From contig JASMDX010000068.1 in NCBI GenBank assembly GCA_030752605.1, positions 62,001 through 126,000 on the forward strand: a stretch of DNA of 64,000 bases, given 5' to 3'. Below are positions 24,366 to 32,964 of this stretch, one piece after another. The notes under the pieces were generated by a model. It ran no database searches and was not told the origin of the DNA. It saw only the letters and a program-made list of their open reading frames with translations. The DNA comes from GCA-2731375 sp002731375. Lineage in GTDB: Bacteria; Pseudomonadota; Alphaproteobacteria; GCA-2731375. A program made the translations under genes and the position numbers. The first letter of the stretch is position 1, and every line of letters begins with the position of its first letter.

Positions 24366-26387
24366 TTAGTTTTTTTGGGCCACCAATTTTTTCTTTGCCA
24401 TTTCAACCACGGCTTCCGCCGTAATGCCGAAATGTTTGAATAATTCCTTCGCCGGGGCCGAGGCGCCGAAGCCAGACATGCCAATAAAGCCCCCCTGCTC
24501 GCCCAAATAGCGGTCCCAGCCCATGGAAATTGCCGCCTCGATACCAATGCGCACCGTGCCCGGCCCCAAGGTTTCTCGGCGATAGCCCTCGTCCTGTTCC
24601 TCGAACAATTCCCAGCAGGGCATGGAAACCACCCTGGTGGCTATGCCGGCACTTTGCAGATTATTGCGCGCGGCCACGGCGATGGAAACTTCCGAACCCG
24701 TCGCCAGCAGCGTCACCGCCGCCTCGCCATCCGCCGCCACCAACTCGTAGGCGCCCTTGGCGCAAGCGTTATCGTCCTGATACTCCAACCGCACCGCCGG
24801 CAGGCCCTGGCGGCTCAGGATCATGGCCGAGGGGCTTTGTTTTTGCGCCAAGGCCATTTCCCAGCATTCCGCCGTTTCCATGGCATCTGCCGGGCGGAAG
24901 ACATAGAGGTTCGGCATGGCGCGCAAGGCCGCCATGTGCTCAACCGGCTGGTGGGTTGGCCCATCCTCGCCCAAGCCGATGGAATCGTGGGTCAAAACGT
25001 AGACCGCCCGGCAACCCATCAGGGCCGAGAGACGCATCGCACCCCGGCAATAATCGGAAAACACCATGAAGGTGCCGCCATAGGGGATGAAGCCGCCATG
25101 CAGGGCCAAACCGTTCATCGCCGCCGCCATGGCGTGTTCGCGCACGCCGTAATTTATATAACGGCCACCAAAATCCTCAGCTGAGACAAAACCAAGGTCC
25201 GCCGTCAAGGTGTTGTTGGAGCCGGTCAGATCAGCGGAACCGCCAACCATTTCCGGGACCTCGGCGTTGATCACTTCCAAGGCATGGCCCGACGCCGCCC
25301 GCGAGGCGACCTGTGGTTTATCCTCGGCCAGCTTGCGCCGATAGTCGGCCATCGCCTTGATAATGCTGGCCGGCAGATCACCGGCCATGGCGCGCTCGAA
25401 TGCGGCGCGGTCATCTTGTTCCATTGCTTCCAGGCGTTCTTCCCAGGCAGCCGAGATGGCGCCGCCGCGCGCACCAACGGCTTGCCAAGCGGCAGCAACA
25501 TTATCCGGCACCTCGAACGGGGCATGGGGCCAACCCATGGCCTTGCGCGCGCCGGCGATTTCCTCATCGCCAAGGGGGGCGCCATGGGCGCCCGAGGTGC
25601 CTGCCTTGGTCGGGGCGCCGCGGCCGATCTGGGTGCGCGCCGCGATCAGCGAGGGTCGGTCGCTTTGCCGCGCCGCTTCGATAGCGGCGGCGATAGCGTC
25701 TGGATCATGGCCGTCAACCCGTACCACGTCCCAGCTGTAGGAGACGAAACGGGCGCATTGGTCATCGCTGACACTGAGAGAGGTCGCGCCATCAATAGTG
25801 ATTTCGTTGTCGTCAAACAGCACGATCAGCTTGCCCAACCCCAGGTGCCCGGCCAATGAAGCGGCTTCATGGCTGACCCCCTCCATCAGGCAGCCGTCCC
25901 CCACCAGGGCATAGGTGTAATGATCCACCAAATCTCCGCCAAAGCGGCTGGCCAGCATACGTTCGCCCAGGGCCATGCCAACAGCGGTGGCCAAGCCCTG
26001 GCCCAAGGGGCCGGTGGTGGTTTCAATACCCATGGCGGCACCGAATTCAGGATGGCCCGCCGTACGGCTGTCCAATTGGCGGAAATTGCGTAGCTGGCCC
26101 ATGCCCATATCGCGATGGCCGGTCAGATGCAGCACGCTATAGAGCAGCATGGAGCCATGCCCGGCGGATAGCACGAAACGGTCCCGGTCGGGCCAGTTCG
26201 GCTTGGCCGGATCAAATTTCAGAAACTGGGAAAACAACACGGTGGCCATGTCGGCGGCGCCCATTGGCATGCCCGGATGGCCCGAATTGGCCGCTTGAAC
26301 GGCATCAGCGGCCAAGAAGCGAATGGCATTCGCCATTTCGCCGTGCCCCGCAATCTCTGTTGCTGCTTCGGTATTGGTCGGTGTCAT
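24366..26387 (-). CDS. tkt: Transketolase
   Basis: Transketolase moves two-carbon units between sugar phosphates using thiamine diphosphate. The 673-residue protein has ANSGHPGMPMGAADMATVLF, the TPP motif GDGCLMEGVSHEA with the later N-containing segment (FDDNEITIDG), and a pyrimidine domain with EHAMAAAMNGLALHGG and DSIGLGEDGPTHQPVEH. It leads the tkt-gap-pgk operon. The ATG has no clear Shine-Dalgarno sequence; a 12-bp palindrome lies immediately upstream. Confidence 0.97.
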   Translation of the reverse strand: MTPTNTEAATEIAGHGEMANAIRFLAADAVQAANSGHPGMPMGAADMATVLFSQFLKFDPAKPNWPDRDRFVLSAGHGSMLLYSVLHLTGHRDMGMGQLRNFRQLDSRTAGHPEFGAAMGIETTTGPLGQGLATAVGMALGERMLASRFGGDLVDHYTYALVGDGCLMEGVSHEAASLAGHLGLGKLIVLFDDNEITIDGATSLSVSDDQCARFVSYSWDVVRVDGHDPDAIAAAIEAARQSDRPSLIAARTQIGRGAPTKAGTSGAHGAPLGDEEIAGARKAMGWPHAPFEVPDNVAAAWQAVGARGGAISAAWEERLEAMEQDDRAAFERAMAGDLPASIIKAMADYRRKLAEDKPQVASRAASGHALEVINAEVPEMVGGSADLTGSNNTLTADLGFVSAEDFGGRYINYGVREHAMAAAMNGLALHGGFIPYGGTFMVFSDYCRGAMRLSALMGCRAVYVLTHDSIGLGEDGPTHQPVEHMAALRAMPNLYVFRPADAMETAECWEMALAQKQSPSAMILSRQGLPAVRLEYQDDNACAKGAYELVAADGEAAVTLLATGSEVSIAVAARNNLQSAGIATRVVSMPCWELFEEQDEGYRRETLGPGTVRIGIEAAISMGWDRYLGEQGGFIGMSGFGASAPAKELFKHFGITAEAVVEMAKKKLVAQKN

Positions 26388-26708
26388 ATGGAATCTCGAG
26401 ATTGTGGTTGCATCCGATCAACAACAGCGCCTTTTGACTTCTGAAAACCGCATCTGGTAGCCGGATTGACAAGCCTGGTGGACGGGCAAGCCGGGACGAT
26501 TTCCACTGATCCCGGATCGGCGGCCAACATAGCCCTTCGCCTTGCTAGGTCAACCGGGAATACGCGGCAAATCACAAGCAATTGGGAGTCTTGCGCCTTA
26601 CCAAGTCGCAGGACCGGCTACGGGCAGGTTGACGCGGTGGCAGGGCCGGCTTTACCCTGCACCGCAAGGATCTGGTGCAAGCCTTTTTCAAACAAGACGG
26701 AATCCACA
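26388..26708. other. Intergenic region between divergent tkt and DUF4164/zapA genes
   Basis: About 320 bases that must hold promoters in both directions. Next to the tkt start is a perfect 12-bp palindrome AATCTCGAGATT (26392-26403), which occupies the place of the ribosome site and could be a protein-binding site. No other clear motif or coding frame is seen. Confidence 0.4.
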
Positions 26709-27005
26709 ATGGCAGATGATGCTGGCACGAAAGCAAGATTGGAAGCAGCCGTACAGCGGCTGGAGACGGCCTTGGGCCGCGTCGTGGAACGCGACGGCGC
26801 GGGCGCGGAGGATATCGCCGGACTGCGCCAGGAGTTAAGCGGCCTCGATTCGCAGTTGGCCGAGGCGCGGGCAGAGCGCGACAGCCTGACCGGGGAGTTG
26901 GCGGAGGCGCGCGCCGAGGGTGTCGCCTTGCAAGAGGCGATGGATGCGGTATCCGCCCGCCTGGACGGAGCGATAAATTCCGTGCACGCGCTACTCGACG
27001 AATAA
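26709..27005 (+). CDS. Small coiled-coil protein upstream of zapA (DUF4164-like)
   Basis: A 98-residue acidic protein that is almost entirely coiled coil: heptad-like text from KARLEAAVQRLETALGRV through LRQELSGLDSQLAEARAERD to VSARLDGAINSVHALLDE. Such a gene commonly precedes zapA in alphaproteobacteria. I used the ATG at 26709, giving MADDAGTKARLEA; upstream in-frame codons are not protein-like. Likely co-transcribed with zapA and possibly involved in division, which is inference from position. Confidence 0.8.
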   Translation: MADDAGTKARLEAAVQRLETALGRVVERDGAGAEDIAGLRQELSGLDSQLAEARAERDSLTGELAEARAEGVALQEAMDAVSARLDGAINSVHALLDE

Positions 27006-27046
27006 CGCCAGACCAAATAGACTAGACCAAATTAGAGTTGGAAAAA

Positions 27047-27373
27047 ATGGCGCAGGTCAATATTCAGATCAATGGCCGGGACTACCTGATCGCCTGTGAG
27101 GATGGTGAGGAAGAGCATCTGACCTTCCTGGCTGAATCTATAAACAGCCAGGTTGATGGACTGGTGGAGAGCGTCGGCCAGGTTGGCGAGGCGCGCCTGT
27201 TGCTGATGGCCTCCCTTTTAGTCGCCGATGAACTGGCCGAGGCCGGCCAGGAGCTGGAAGCACTAAAGGATGGCAAGGACGGCACCGGCGCGGACGGCGC
27301 CAGGAGGCAGCTGGATCTGGAAAAATTAAGCCAGCGCATCGAAGACGTTGCCGCGCGACTGGAGAGCGCTTAA
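27047..27373 (+). CDS. zapA: Cell division protein ZapA
   Basis: ZapA binds and bundles FtsZ at the Z-ring. The N-terminal globular domain is AQVNIQINGRDYLIACEDGE followed by LAESINSQVDGLV, and the C-terminal half forms a coiled coil (LLVADELAEAGQELEALKDG). I chose the internal ATG giving MAQVNI, the usual start; an in-frame codon nine bases earlier is possible. Length 108 residues is normal. The 6S RNA gene and fau follow directly, a widespread proteobacterial order. Confidence 0.93.
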   Translation: MAQVNIQINGRDYLIACEDGEEEHLTFLAESINSQVDGLVESVGQVGEARLLLMASLLVADELAEAGQELEALKDGKDGTGADGARRQLDLEKLSQRIEDVAARLESA

Positions 27374-27379
27374 ATAGGG

Positions 27380-27540
27380 TCTTCGGGCGGGTTCTGCCGG
27401 GTTCGCGAATAACGGTTCCCTGGGCCAATACCGTTAGTAAGGGAGCTGCCTCTGTTAGGATCCTGGTCCTTTCATTGCGGCGCCCACCTGCGTGAGCAGG
27501 CCACAGCGGAGCAAGGTAATTCGACGGCTTGGCGGTCCCG
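27380..27540 (+). ncRNA. ssrS: 6S RNA (SsrS)
   Basis: The zapA-fau gap is the usual location of 6S RNA, which binds sigma70 RNA polymerase and mimics an open promoter. The sequence has 6S hallmarks: GGTTCCCTGGGCCAATACCG near the 5' part, AAGGGAGCTGCCTC after it, the CCTGGTCC and GCGGCGCCCACCTGC segments on the distal side. A closing stem of about ten pairs including wobbles joins 27394-27403 (CTGCCGGGTT) with 27526-27535 (GGCTTGGCGG). Exact ends are not determinable by eye. Confidence 0.8.
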
Positions 27541-27573
27541 TCCGTCCCGTATCCATATCACTGTGCTGGATTC

Positions 27574-28155
27574 ATGACCGCGCAAGACAAAGCAGCCGCC
27601 CGATCACGGGCCCGAGAACGGCGCGGCGCCATTCCCCACGCCCTCCGGGACAGGGCGGGTAATCAAGGGGCGGCCCATTTCATTGCCATGATTCCGCTGG
27701 CGCCAAATTCGATCGTGTCGGCGTTTTGGCCCATGGACGGCGAATTCGACTGCCTGCCCCTCATTAATACCCTGCAACAGGCAGGACACCAGATCGCCCT
27801 GCCGGTGGTTCTAGGCGTGGATCAACCCCTGTGCTTTCGCCGCTGGCGACCGGGCGATGCCATGACCGTCAGCGCCTTTGGTGTTTCCGAGCCTCTAGCG
27901 TCGGCACCGGCGCTGCAACCGGACGTCGTGGTGACGCCTTTCCTGGCGTACAATAACGAGGGCTTCCGCTTGGGCTATGGTGGCGGCTATTATGACCGCA
28001 CATTGCGGGCACTGCGCCAAGCAGGGCCGGGACTGCTCGCGGTGGGGTTGGGGTTCGCCGCGCAGGAGATGCCGGCGCTACCCATTGATGATCATGACGA
28101 GCCGATGGATTGGCTTGTTAACGAGCGCGGTGCGCAGAGTTTCGTAAGGGGCTAA
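27574..28155 (+). CDS. fau: 5-formyltetrahydrofolate cyclo-ligase
   Basis: This enzyme converts 5-formyl-THF to 5,10-methenyl-THF with ATP. The N-terminal helix has the basic AARSRARERRGAIP pattern, a middle segment FWPMDGEFDCLPLI, and the signature VTPFLAYNNEGFRLGYGGGY followed by YDRTL near the C-terminus. I placed the start at the ATG giving MTAQDKAAARS, after the 6S RNA. Length 193 residues fits. It stops five bases before the ymdB-like gene. Confidence 0.92.
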   Translation: MTAQDKAAARSRARERRGAIPHALRDRAGNQGAAHFIAMIPLAPNSIVSAFWPMDGEFDCLPLINTLQQAGHQIALPVVLGVDQPLCFRRWRPGDAMTVSAFGVSEPLASAPALQPDVVVTPFLAYNNEGFRLGYGGGYYDRTLRALRQAGPGLLAVGLGFAAQEMPALPIDDHDEPMDWLVNERGAQSFVRG

Positions 28156-28160
28156 TACGA

Positions 28161-28988
28161 GTGAAACTGTTATATTTAGGTGACCTGGTTGGCCGCGCGG
28201 GACGCACAGCGGCAATCGAGAGTCTGCCGCGGCTACGCCGGGATCTGGAACTGGACTTCGTAGTCGTCAACGGCGAGAACGCCGCCAACGGCTTTGGCAT
28301 CACGCCCAAGATCTGCGATCAGATCTATGGCGCTGGCGCGGACGTCATCGTTCTGGGCAACCACGCCTGGGATGCCCGCGAGATCATCCCGCATATTGAC
28401 GGCGAACCGCGCCTGATCCGCCCCCTGAATCTGCCTAGTGGTACGCCGGGACGGGGCGCCAGTGTATACGAAGTACCGGGCGGGCGACATATTCTGATCG
28501 TGCAGGTTTTGGGCCGGATCTTCATGGATCCGCTGGATGATCCCTTCACCGCCGCCGCCGGCGCCCTGGCGGCACATACCCTGGGCGGCAGCGTCAATGC
28601 CATCTTTGTCGACATGCATGCCGAGGCAACGTCGGAAAAGATGGCTATCGGCCATTATCTGGACGGCAAGGTCAGTTGTGTCTTCGGCACCCATACCCAT
28701 GTACCCACGGTGGATCATCAGATCCTGCCCGGCGGCACCGGATATATGAGCGATGTGGGAATGTGCGGCGACTATGATTCAGTAATCGGCATGGAAAAGG
28801 CGGAACCGGTCCGCCGCTTTACCCGAAAAATGCCCGGCGCCCACTTTGCTCCCGCGACGGGCGAGGCGACGCTCTGCGGGATCTATCTAGAAATTGATGA
28901 TAATACGGGTCTGACCACATATCTGGCGCCGTTGCGCCAAGGTGGCCGTTTGGATTCCGCCTGGCCGTTACCAGGCGAAAGCAATTAG
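28161..28988 (+). CDS. YmdB-family metallophosphoesterase
   Basis: This is a TIGR00282-type calcineurin-like phosphoesterase; the Bacillus YmdB homologue hydrolyses cyclic nucleotides. It shows LLYLGDLVGRAGR (first metal Asp), VVNGENAANGFG, VIVLGNHAWDARE (Asn/His ligands), FVDMHAEATSEK and FGTHTHVPTVDHQ. GTG start at 28161, five bases after fau. 275 residues, normal. Target in this organism unknown. Confidence 0.92.
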   Translation: MKLLYLGDLVGRAGRTAAIESLPRLRRDLELDFVVVNGENAANGFGITPKICDQIYGAGADVIVLGNHAWDAREIIPHIDGEPRLIRPLNLPSGTPGRGASVYEVPGGRHILIVQVLGRIFMDPLDDPFTAAAGALAAHTLGGSVNAIFVDMHAEATSEKMAIGHYLDGKVSCVFGTHTHVPTVDHQILPGGTGYMSDVGMCGDYDSVIGMEKAEPVRRFTRKMPGAHFAPATGEATLCGIYLEIDDNTGLTTYLAPLRQGGRLDSAWPLPGESN

Positions 28989-29003
28989 ACTAGCAGCCAG
29001 GTT

Positions 29004-29228
29004 CTAGGCCTCGCCAACCTGCGCGGCCAAGTCCTTGGTCAAATAGGTGCAGCGCTCGGCAACATATTGCAGGCGCCGCGCGGCGGTGGATTTGTCCGTC
29101 TGCGCCTCGACGATGGACAAGGCCACATCAAGGGCAAAGATACCGGCCTGGGTGGTGGTGGTGGCTTGTTCCAGCCGGTCACCGCCCACGGGCAGCGCAA
29201 GGCGGTCTAGTGATTCGGAATTCGACAC
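29004..29228 (-). CDS. Hypothetical 74-residue protein
   Basis: A small soluble, mostly helical protein starting from GTG: MSNSESLDRLALPVGGD, then TTTTQAGIFALDVALSIVEA and a basic helix TAARRLQYVAERCTYL. It has no signal peptide or membrane segment and no family I can name. It is convergent with the ymdB-like gene, with a 15-base gap. Coding status is supported by the regular helix pattern and a plausible purine-rich leader. Confidence 0.55.
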   Translation of the reverse strand: MSNSESLDRLALPVGGDRLEQATTTTQAGIFALDVALSIVEAQTDKSTAARRLQYVAERCTYLTKDLAAQVGEA

Positions 29229-29536
29229 GGTAAAATCCCTTTTCTCAGGTCGCTAAATTGACGTCAGCACAATCTGCGCCCAGTCTGTTAACAAAGCCCT
29301 ACCAGCCGCGGCATAAATTAGAGCATGTCGCGGCCGCAATACTGGGCCGCCGTGCGACACCCTCCTTCGCCCTATTGTTGCCATATTGGCCGTTTATGGG
29401 TATGTGCTGCGCGCGACCACAATATCTGGTAAATTTTTTAGTGATTCGCGCGCCCTGTGGGGAGCCGCGTCTTTCAGGCGCCGCAAGCAGTGGTTTTGGA
29501 GCGGGCGGCGCGAAAAATTAGGGTGATTCGACGACC
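29229..29536. other. Intergenic region upstream of yebC
   Basis: About 308 bases between divergent genes. A plus-strand frame of 87 codons (29258-29521) exists, but its composition is not protein-like and it lacks a ribosome site, so I do not call it a gene. The region presumably holds the promoter of the yebC-ruvCAB series; no clear sigma70 pair stands out. Confidence 0.35.
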
Positions 29537-30286
29537 ATGGCAGGCCATTCACAATTCAAGAACATCATGCACCGCAAAGGCGCCCAGGACGCCAAGCGGT
29601 CGAAAGTTTTCACCAAACTGATCCGCGAGATAACGGTGGCCGCGCGCAGCGGCATGCCGGACCCGGAAATGAACCCGCGCCTGCGCGCCGCCGTCCAGGC
29701 CGCCCGTGCCGCCAATATGCCCAAGGAGAATGTGGCCCGTGCGGTTAAACGCGCCGCCCAGGCAGGCGAAGGCGACAACTATGAAGAGATCCGCTACGAA
29801 GGCTATGGCCCCGGCGGCGTCTGCCTGATTGTCGAGGCCCTGACCGACAACCGCAACCGCACCGCCTCGGAAGTTCGCGCCGCATTTACCAAATTCGGCG
29901 GCAACCTTGGCGAGACCGGCAGCGTTGCCTATCAGTTCGACCACGTCGGCAGCATCGAGTATCCGGCCGAGGTAGCCGATACGGACACCATGTTCGAGGC
30001 AGCGGTGGAGGCCGGCGCCGACGACGTGGAAAGCCACGAGGAAGGTCACGAAATCATCTGTGCCGCCTCCGATCTGCACGAAGTGGCCAAGACCCTGGAA
30101 GATCAGTTCGGCGAACCCAAGGCGACGCGTCTGAACTGGCGCCCGCAAAATACCGTGCCCATGGACGAGGGCGGTGCCTCGACCCTGTTCAAGTTGTTGG
30201 AGGCTTTGGATGACAGCGACGATGTGCAACAGGTCTCGGCCAACTTCGATGTTTCCAACGAAATCATACAGAAACTCAACGGCTAA
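29537..30286 (+). CDS. yebC: YebC/PmpR family regulatory protein
   Basis: YebC-family proteins act as DNA-binding regulators and, in recent work on homologues, as ribosome-associated factors. The N-terminus MAGHSQFKNIMHRKGAQD followed by AKRSKVFTKL is the family hallmark, then MPKENVARAVKRA and GPGGVCLIVEALTDNRNRT. Length 249 residues is normal. It precedes ruvC by 18 bases, the widespread yebC-ruvCAB order. Confidence 0.95.
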   Translation: MAGHSQFKNIMHRKGAQDAKRSKVFTKLIREITVAARSGMPDPEMNPRLRAAVQAARAANMPKENVARAVKRAAQAGEGDNYEEIRYEGYGPGGVCLIVEALTDNRNRTASEVRAAFTKFGGNLGETGSVAYQFDHVGSIEYPAEVADTDTMFEAAVEAGADDVESHEEGHEIICAASDLHEVAKTLEDQFGEPKATRLNWRPQNTVPMDEGGASTLFKLLEALDDSDDVQQVSANFDVSNEIIQKLNG

Positions 30287-30304
30287 ACCATAGGTAGCCC
30301 TGAA

Positions 30305-30847
30305 ATGCGTCTGATTGGAATTGATCCCGGCCTGCAGCGCACCGGCTGGGGCGTGCTCGCGGTCGAAGGCAGCCGTCTGAGTCATGTCAGCCACGGGGTT
30401 TTGATATCGGACCGCAAACTTCCCTTGGCCGAGCGCCTGCGCCAGCTATACCAGGCCCTGGGCGACGTCCTCACCCAATGGCAGCCAGTCGAGGCGGCGG
30501 TGGAAGAGACCTTCGTCAACAAGAACCCAACGTCAACACTGAAACTGGGTCAGGCCCGTGGCGTATTGTTGTTGGCGCCGGCGATGGCCGGCATCCCGGT
30601 TTCCGAATACACTCCTAATTTGATCAAGAAATCCGTTGTCGGGACCGGCCACGCGCAAAAGGCCCAGGTCGCCATGATGGTAACGACCCTGCTGCCGGCG
30701 GCGGCTAACGTGACGGATGATGCGGCCGACGCCCTAGCCGTGGCGATCTGCCATGCCCATCTGCGGCGGAATCAGCAGATCATGGCGCAAGTCGAACGGG
30801 ACGATACCCGCAATAGGACCGGGCGGCCGCGGAGGGTGGGCGCATGA
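30305..30847 (+). CDS. ruvC: Crossover junction endodeoxyribonuclease RuvC
   Basis: RuvC resolves Holliday junctions by paired strand cuts. The first catalytic Asp is in LIGIDPGLQRTGWGV, the Glu in AAVEETFVNKNPTSTL, and the C-terminal acidic pair in TDDAADALAVAICHAH. Length 180 residues, slightly longer than average because of a basic tail. Its stop overlaps the ruvA start (ATGA). Confidence 0.96.
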   Translation: MRLIGIDPGLQRTGWGVLAVEGSRLSHVSHGVLISDRKLPLAERLRQLYQALGDVLTQWQPVEAAVEETFVNKNPTSTLKLGQARGVLLLAPAMAGIPVSEYTPNLIKKSVVGTGHAQKAQVAMMVTTLLPAAANVTDDAADALAVAICHAHLRRNQQIMAQVERDDTRNRTGRPRRVGA

Positions 30848-31455
30848 TCGCCAAACTATCCGGCCGTGTGGATGAGTACGGCGAGAACAGCTGCATCATT
30901 GATGTCGGCGGCGTGGGCTATCTGGTGTTTTGCTCGGGCCGCACTTTATCCAATCTGGGCGATAGCGGAACCGCGGCGTCGCTGTTGATCGAGACCCATA
31001 TGCGCGAGGATCATATCCACCTCTACGGCTTTGCCGAGGCGGCGGAGCGGGATTGGTTCAAGCTATTGTTGAGTGTTCAGGGTGTCGGCGCCAAGGTTGC
31101 CCTGGGCATTCTGTCCACCCTGGCAGTGGGCGAGCTGACCCAGGCCGTACTGGGCCAGGATAAAGCCATGATCGCCCGAGCCCCTGGCGTGGGTCCAAAA
31201 GTGGGCAACCGCATCGTTACGGAATTGAAGGACAAGATCGGCACTTTAGCTTTGGGCCCAGGTGCGGCAAACACCGAAACCGCGTCCAGTAACGCGGCCC
31301 AAGGTCCGGCGGCGGACGCCATTTCCGCCCTGGTCAATTTGGGCTATCGCCCGGCCGAAGCACACCGTGCAGTGCAGACCGCCACCGCCACCTTGGGTGA
31401 GAACGCGGAACTGCAAGCCCTGATCCGCGACAGCCTGAGGCGACTGGCGTCATGA
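30844..31455 (+). CDS. ruvA: Holliday junction branch migration protein RuvA
   Basis: RuvA forms the tetramer that holds the four-way junction for RuvB. It shows the OB domain start MIAKLSGRVDEYGENSCIID, the helix-hairpin-helix LLSVQGVGAKVALGILSTL and APGVGPKVGNRIVTELKDK, and the C-terminal domain III (ALVNLGYRPAEAHRAVQ) that contacts RuvB. 203 residues, normal. Starts inside the ruvC stop and ends overlapping the ruvB start. Confidence 0.96.
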   Translation: MIAKLSGRVDEYGENSCIIDVGGVGYLVFCSGRTLSNLGDSGTAASLLIETHMREDHIHLYGFAEAAERDWFKLLLSVQGVGAKVALGILSTLAVGELTQAVLGQDKAMIARAPGVGPKVGNRIVTELKDKIGTLALGPGAANTETASSNAAQGPAADAISALVNLGYRPAEAHRAVQTATATLGENAELQALIRDSLRRLAS

Positions 31456-32534
31456 ACGAGCTCATTAGCGAAAGCGCGCCCGAACGCCTCATCACTGCCC
31501 AAGCTGCCGGAGACGACGGCGCCGATGTCGGCCTGCGGCCCCAGGGTCTTGCCGAATTTGTCGGTCAGCGGGCGGAAAAGGAAAATCTGCGCATCTATAT
31601 CGAGGCCGCCCAGCAACGGGGCGAGGCTCTGGACCATGTGCTGTTTCATGGCCCGCCCGGACTGGGCAAAACCACCCTGGCGCAGATCGTGGCGCGGGAG
31701 TTGGGGGTATCCTTCCGCGCCACATCCGGCCCGGTCATTGCCAAGGCCGGCGACCTAGCGGCCATCCTGACCCATCTGGAAGAGCGTGATGTGCTGTTCA
31801 TCGATGAAATTCATCGCCTGAGCCCGGTGGTCGAGGAAGTGCTGTATCCGGCCATGGAAGATTTCCAGTTGGATCTGGTGATCGGCGAAGGGCCGGCGGC
31901 GCGCACTGTACGTATCGATCTGCCGCCCTTCACCCTGGTCGGCGCGACTACGCGCTCGGGCCTAATCACTACACCATTGAGGGAGCGCTTCGGCATCCCG
32001 ATCCGGCTGCGTTTTTACGAAGTGCCGGAGCTGGAAAAAATCGTTACCCGTGCCGCCGGCTTGCTGGACCTGGATCTGACCGAGGATGGCGCCTTGGAAA
32101 TCGCCAAACGCTCACGGGGCACGCCGCGGGTGGCGGTACGTCTGCTGCGCCGGGTCCGTGATTTCGCCACCGTCGCCGGCGCCGAGCGGATTGACGCCAT
32201 CGAGGCGGACGCGGCCCTGAACCGTCTGGAGGTGGACCAGCGCGGCCTGGATGCCATGGACCGCCGTTATCTCAATTGCATCGCCCGGGATTTCGAGGGC
32301 GGTCCGGTAGGGGTGGAAACCATCGCCGCCTCCCTGTCGGAACAGCGCGATGCCATTGAGGACATTATCGAACCCTATCTGATCCAACAGGCCCTGTTGC
32401 AACGCACCCCACGGGGCCGCGTGTTGACCCGGCAGGGTTATGAGCATCTGGGCATGGTGGCACCGAAAGCGAAACAGGCGCAAATCGAGATGCTGCCCCT
32501 GGAAGATGGTGCAGAGGATTCCGGCGATGTCTAA
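31452..32534 (+). CDS. ruvB: Holliday junction branch migration ATPase RuvB
   Basis: RuvB is the AAA+ motor that drives branch migration with RuvA. Walker A is HGPPGLGKTTLAQIVARE (about residues 66-83), Walker B is VLFIDEIHRLSPVVEE, sensor 1 GATTRSGLITTPLRERFG, and the C-terminal winged helix ends with LQRTPRGRVLTRQGYEHLG. 360 residues. Overlaps ruvA by four bases at its start and ybgC by eight at its end. Confidence 0.97.
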   Translation: MNELISESAPERLITAQAAGDDGADVGLRPQGLAEFVGQRAEKENLRIYIEAAQQRGEALDHVLFHGPPGLGKTTLAQIVARELGVSFRATSGPVIAKAGDLAAILTHLEERDVLFIDEIHRLSPVVEEVLYPAMEDFQLDLVIGEGPAARTVRIDLPPFTLVGATTRSGLITTPLRERFGIPIRLRFYEVPELEKIVTRAAGLLDLDLTEDGALEIAKRSRGTPRVAVRLLRRVRDFATVAGAERIDAIEADAALNRLEVDQRGLDAMDRRYLNCIARDFEGGPVGVETIAASLSEQRDAIEDIIEPYLIQQALLQRTPRGRVLTRQGYEHLGMVAPKAKQAQIEMLPLEDGAEDSGDV

Positions 32535-32964
32535 GTCACACCGCTTCATGGCCCGGATTTATTGGGAAGACACCGATGCCGCCGGCATCGTGTACTATGC
32601 TAACTATTTGCGCTTTTTGGAGCGCGCTCGCAGCGATCTGGTACGCTGGGCTGGAATCGATCAGGCAGCCCTGCTGGATAACGAGGGCGTGCTCTTTCCG
32701 GTGCGTCACTGCGAGATCAATTATTTGAGGCCCGCCCGCCTGGATGACGAGATCGAGGTAAGAACGTCGATACGGAAACTGGGCGGTGCCAGCATGGATA
32801 TGAATCAGAATATCCACCGTGGCACCGAAACCCTCGTCAAAGCCAAGGTACGCTTGGCCTGCACCGGCGCTGGCGGCCGGCCACGGCGCATGCCAGCAGA
32901 GGTGCGCGCCGCGCTATCACAAATCGAACTGCCTGACACTAAATCCGATTTAGGAATTGAATGA
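32527..32964 (+). CDS. ybgC: Tol-Pal system-associated acyl-CoA thioesterase YbgC
   Basis: A hotdog-fold thioesterase encoded with tol-pal genes in most proteobacteria; it probably acts on acyl-ACP or acyl-CoA in phospholipid metabolism. The 4HBT active-site motif is RIYWEDTDAAGIVYYANYLR, with FERARSDLVRW-like text next to it (FLERARSDLVRWAG). I took the ATG that overlaps the ruvB stop, giving MSKSHRFMARIYW. 145 residues. It ends directly before tolQ. Confidence 0.93.
   Translation: MSKSHRFMARIYWEDTDAAGIVYYANYLRFLERARSDLVRWAGIDQAALLDNEGVLFPVRHCEINYLRPARLDDEIEVRTSIRKLGGASMDMNQNIHRGTETLVKAKVRLACTGAGGRPRRMPAEVRAALSQIELPDTKSDLGIE

Noticed and set aside
29258..29521. 87-codon plus-strand frame upstream of yebC
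   Set aside because: No ribosome site, irregular composition and no hydrophobic or helical pattern that suggests a protein.
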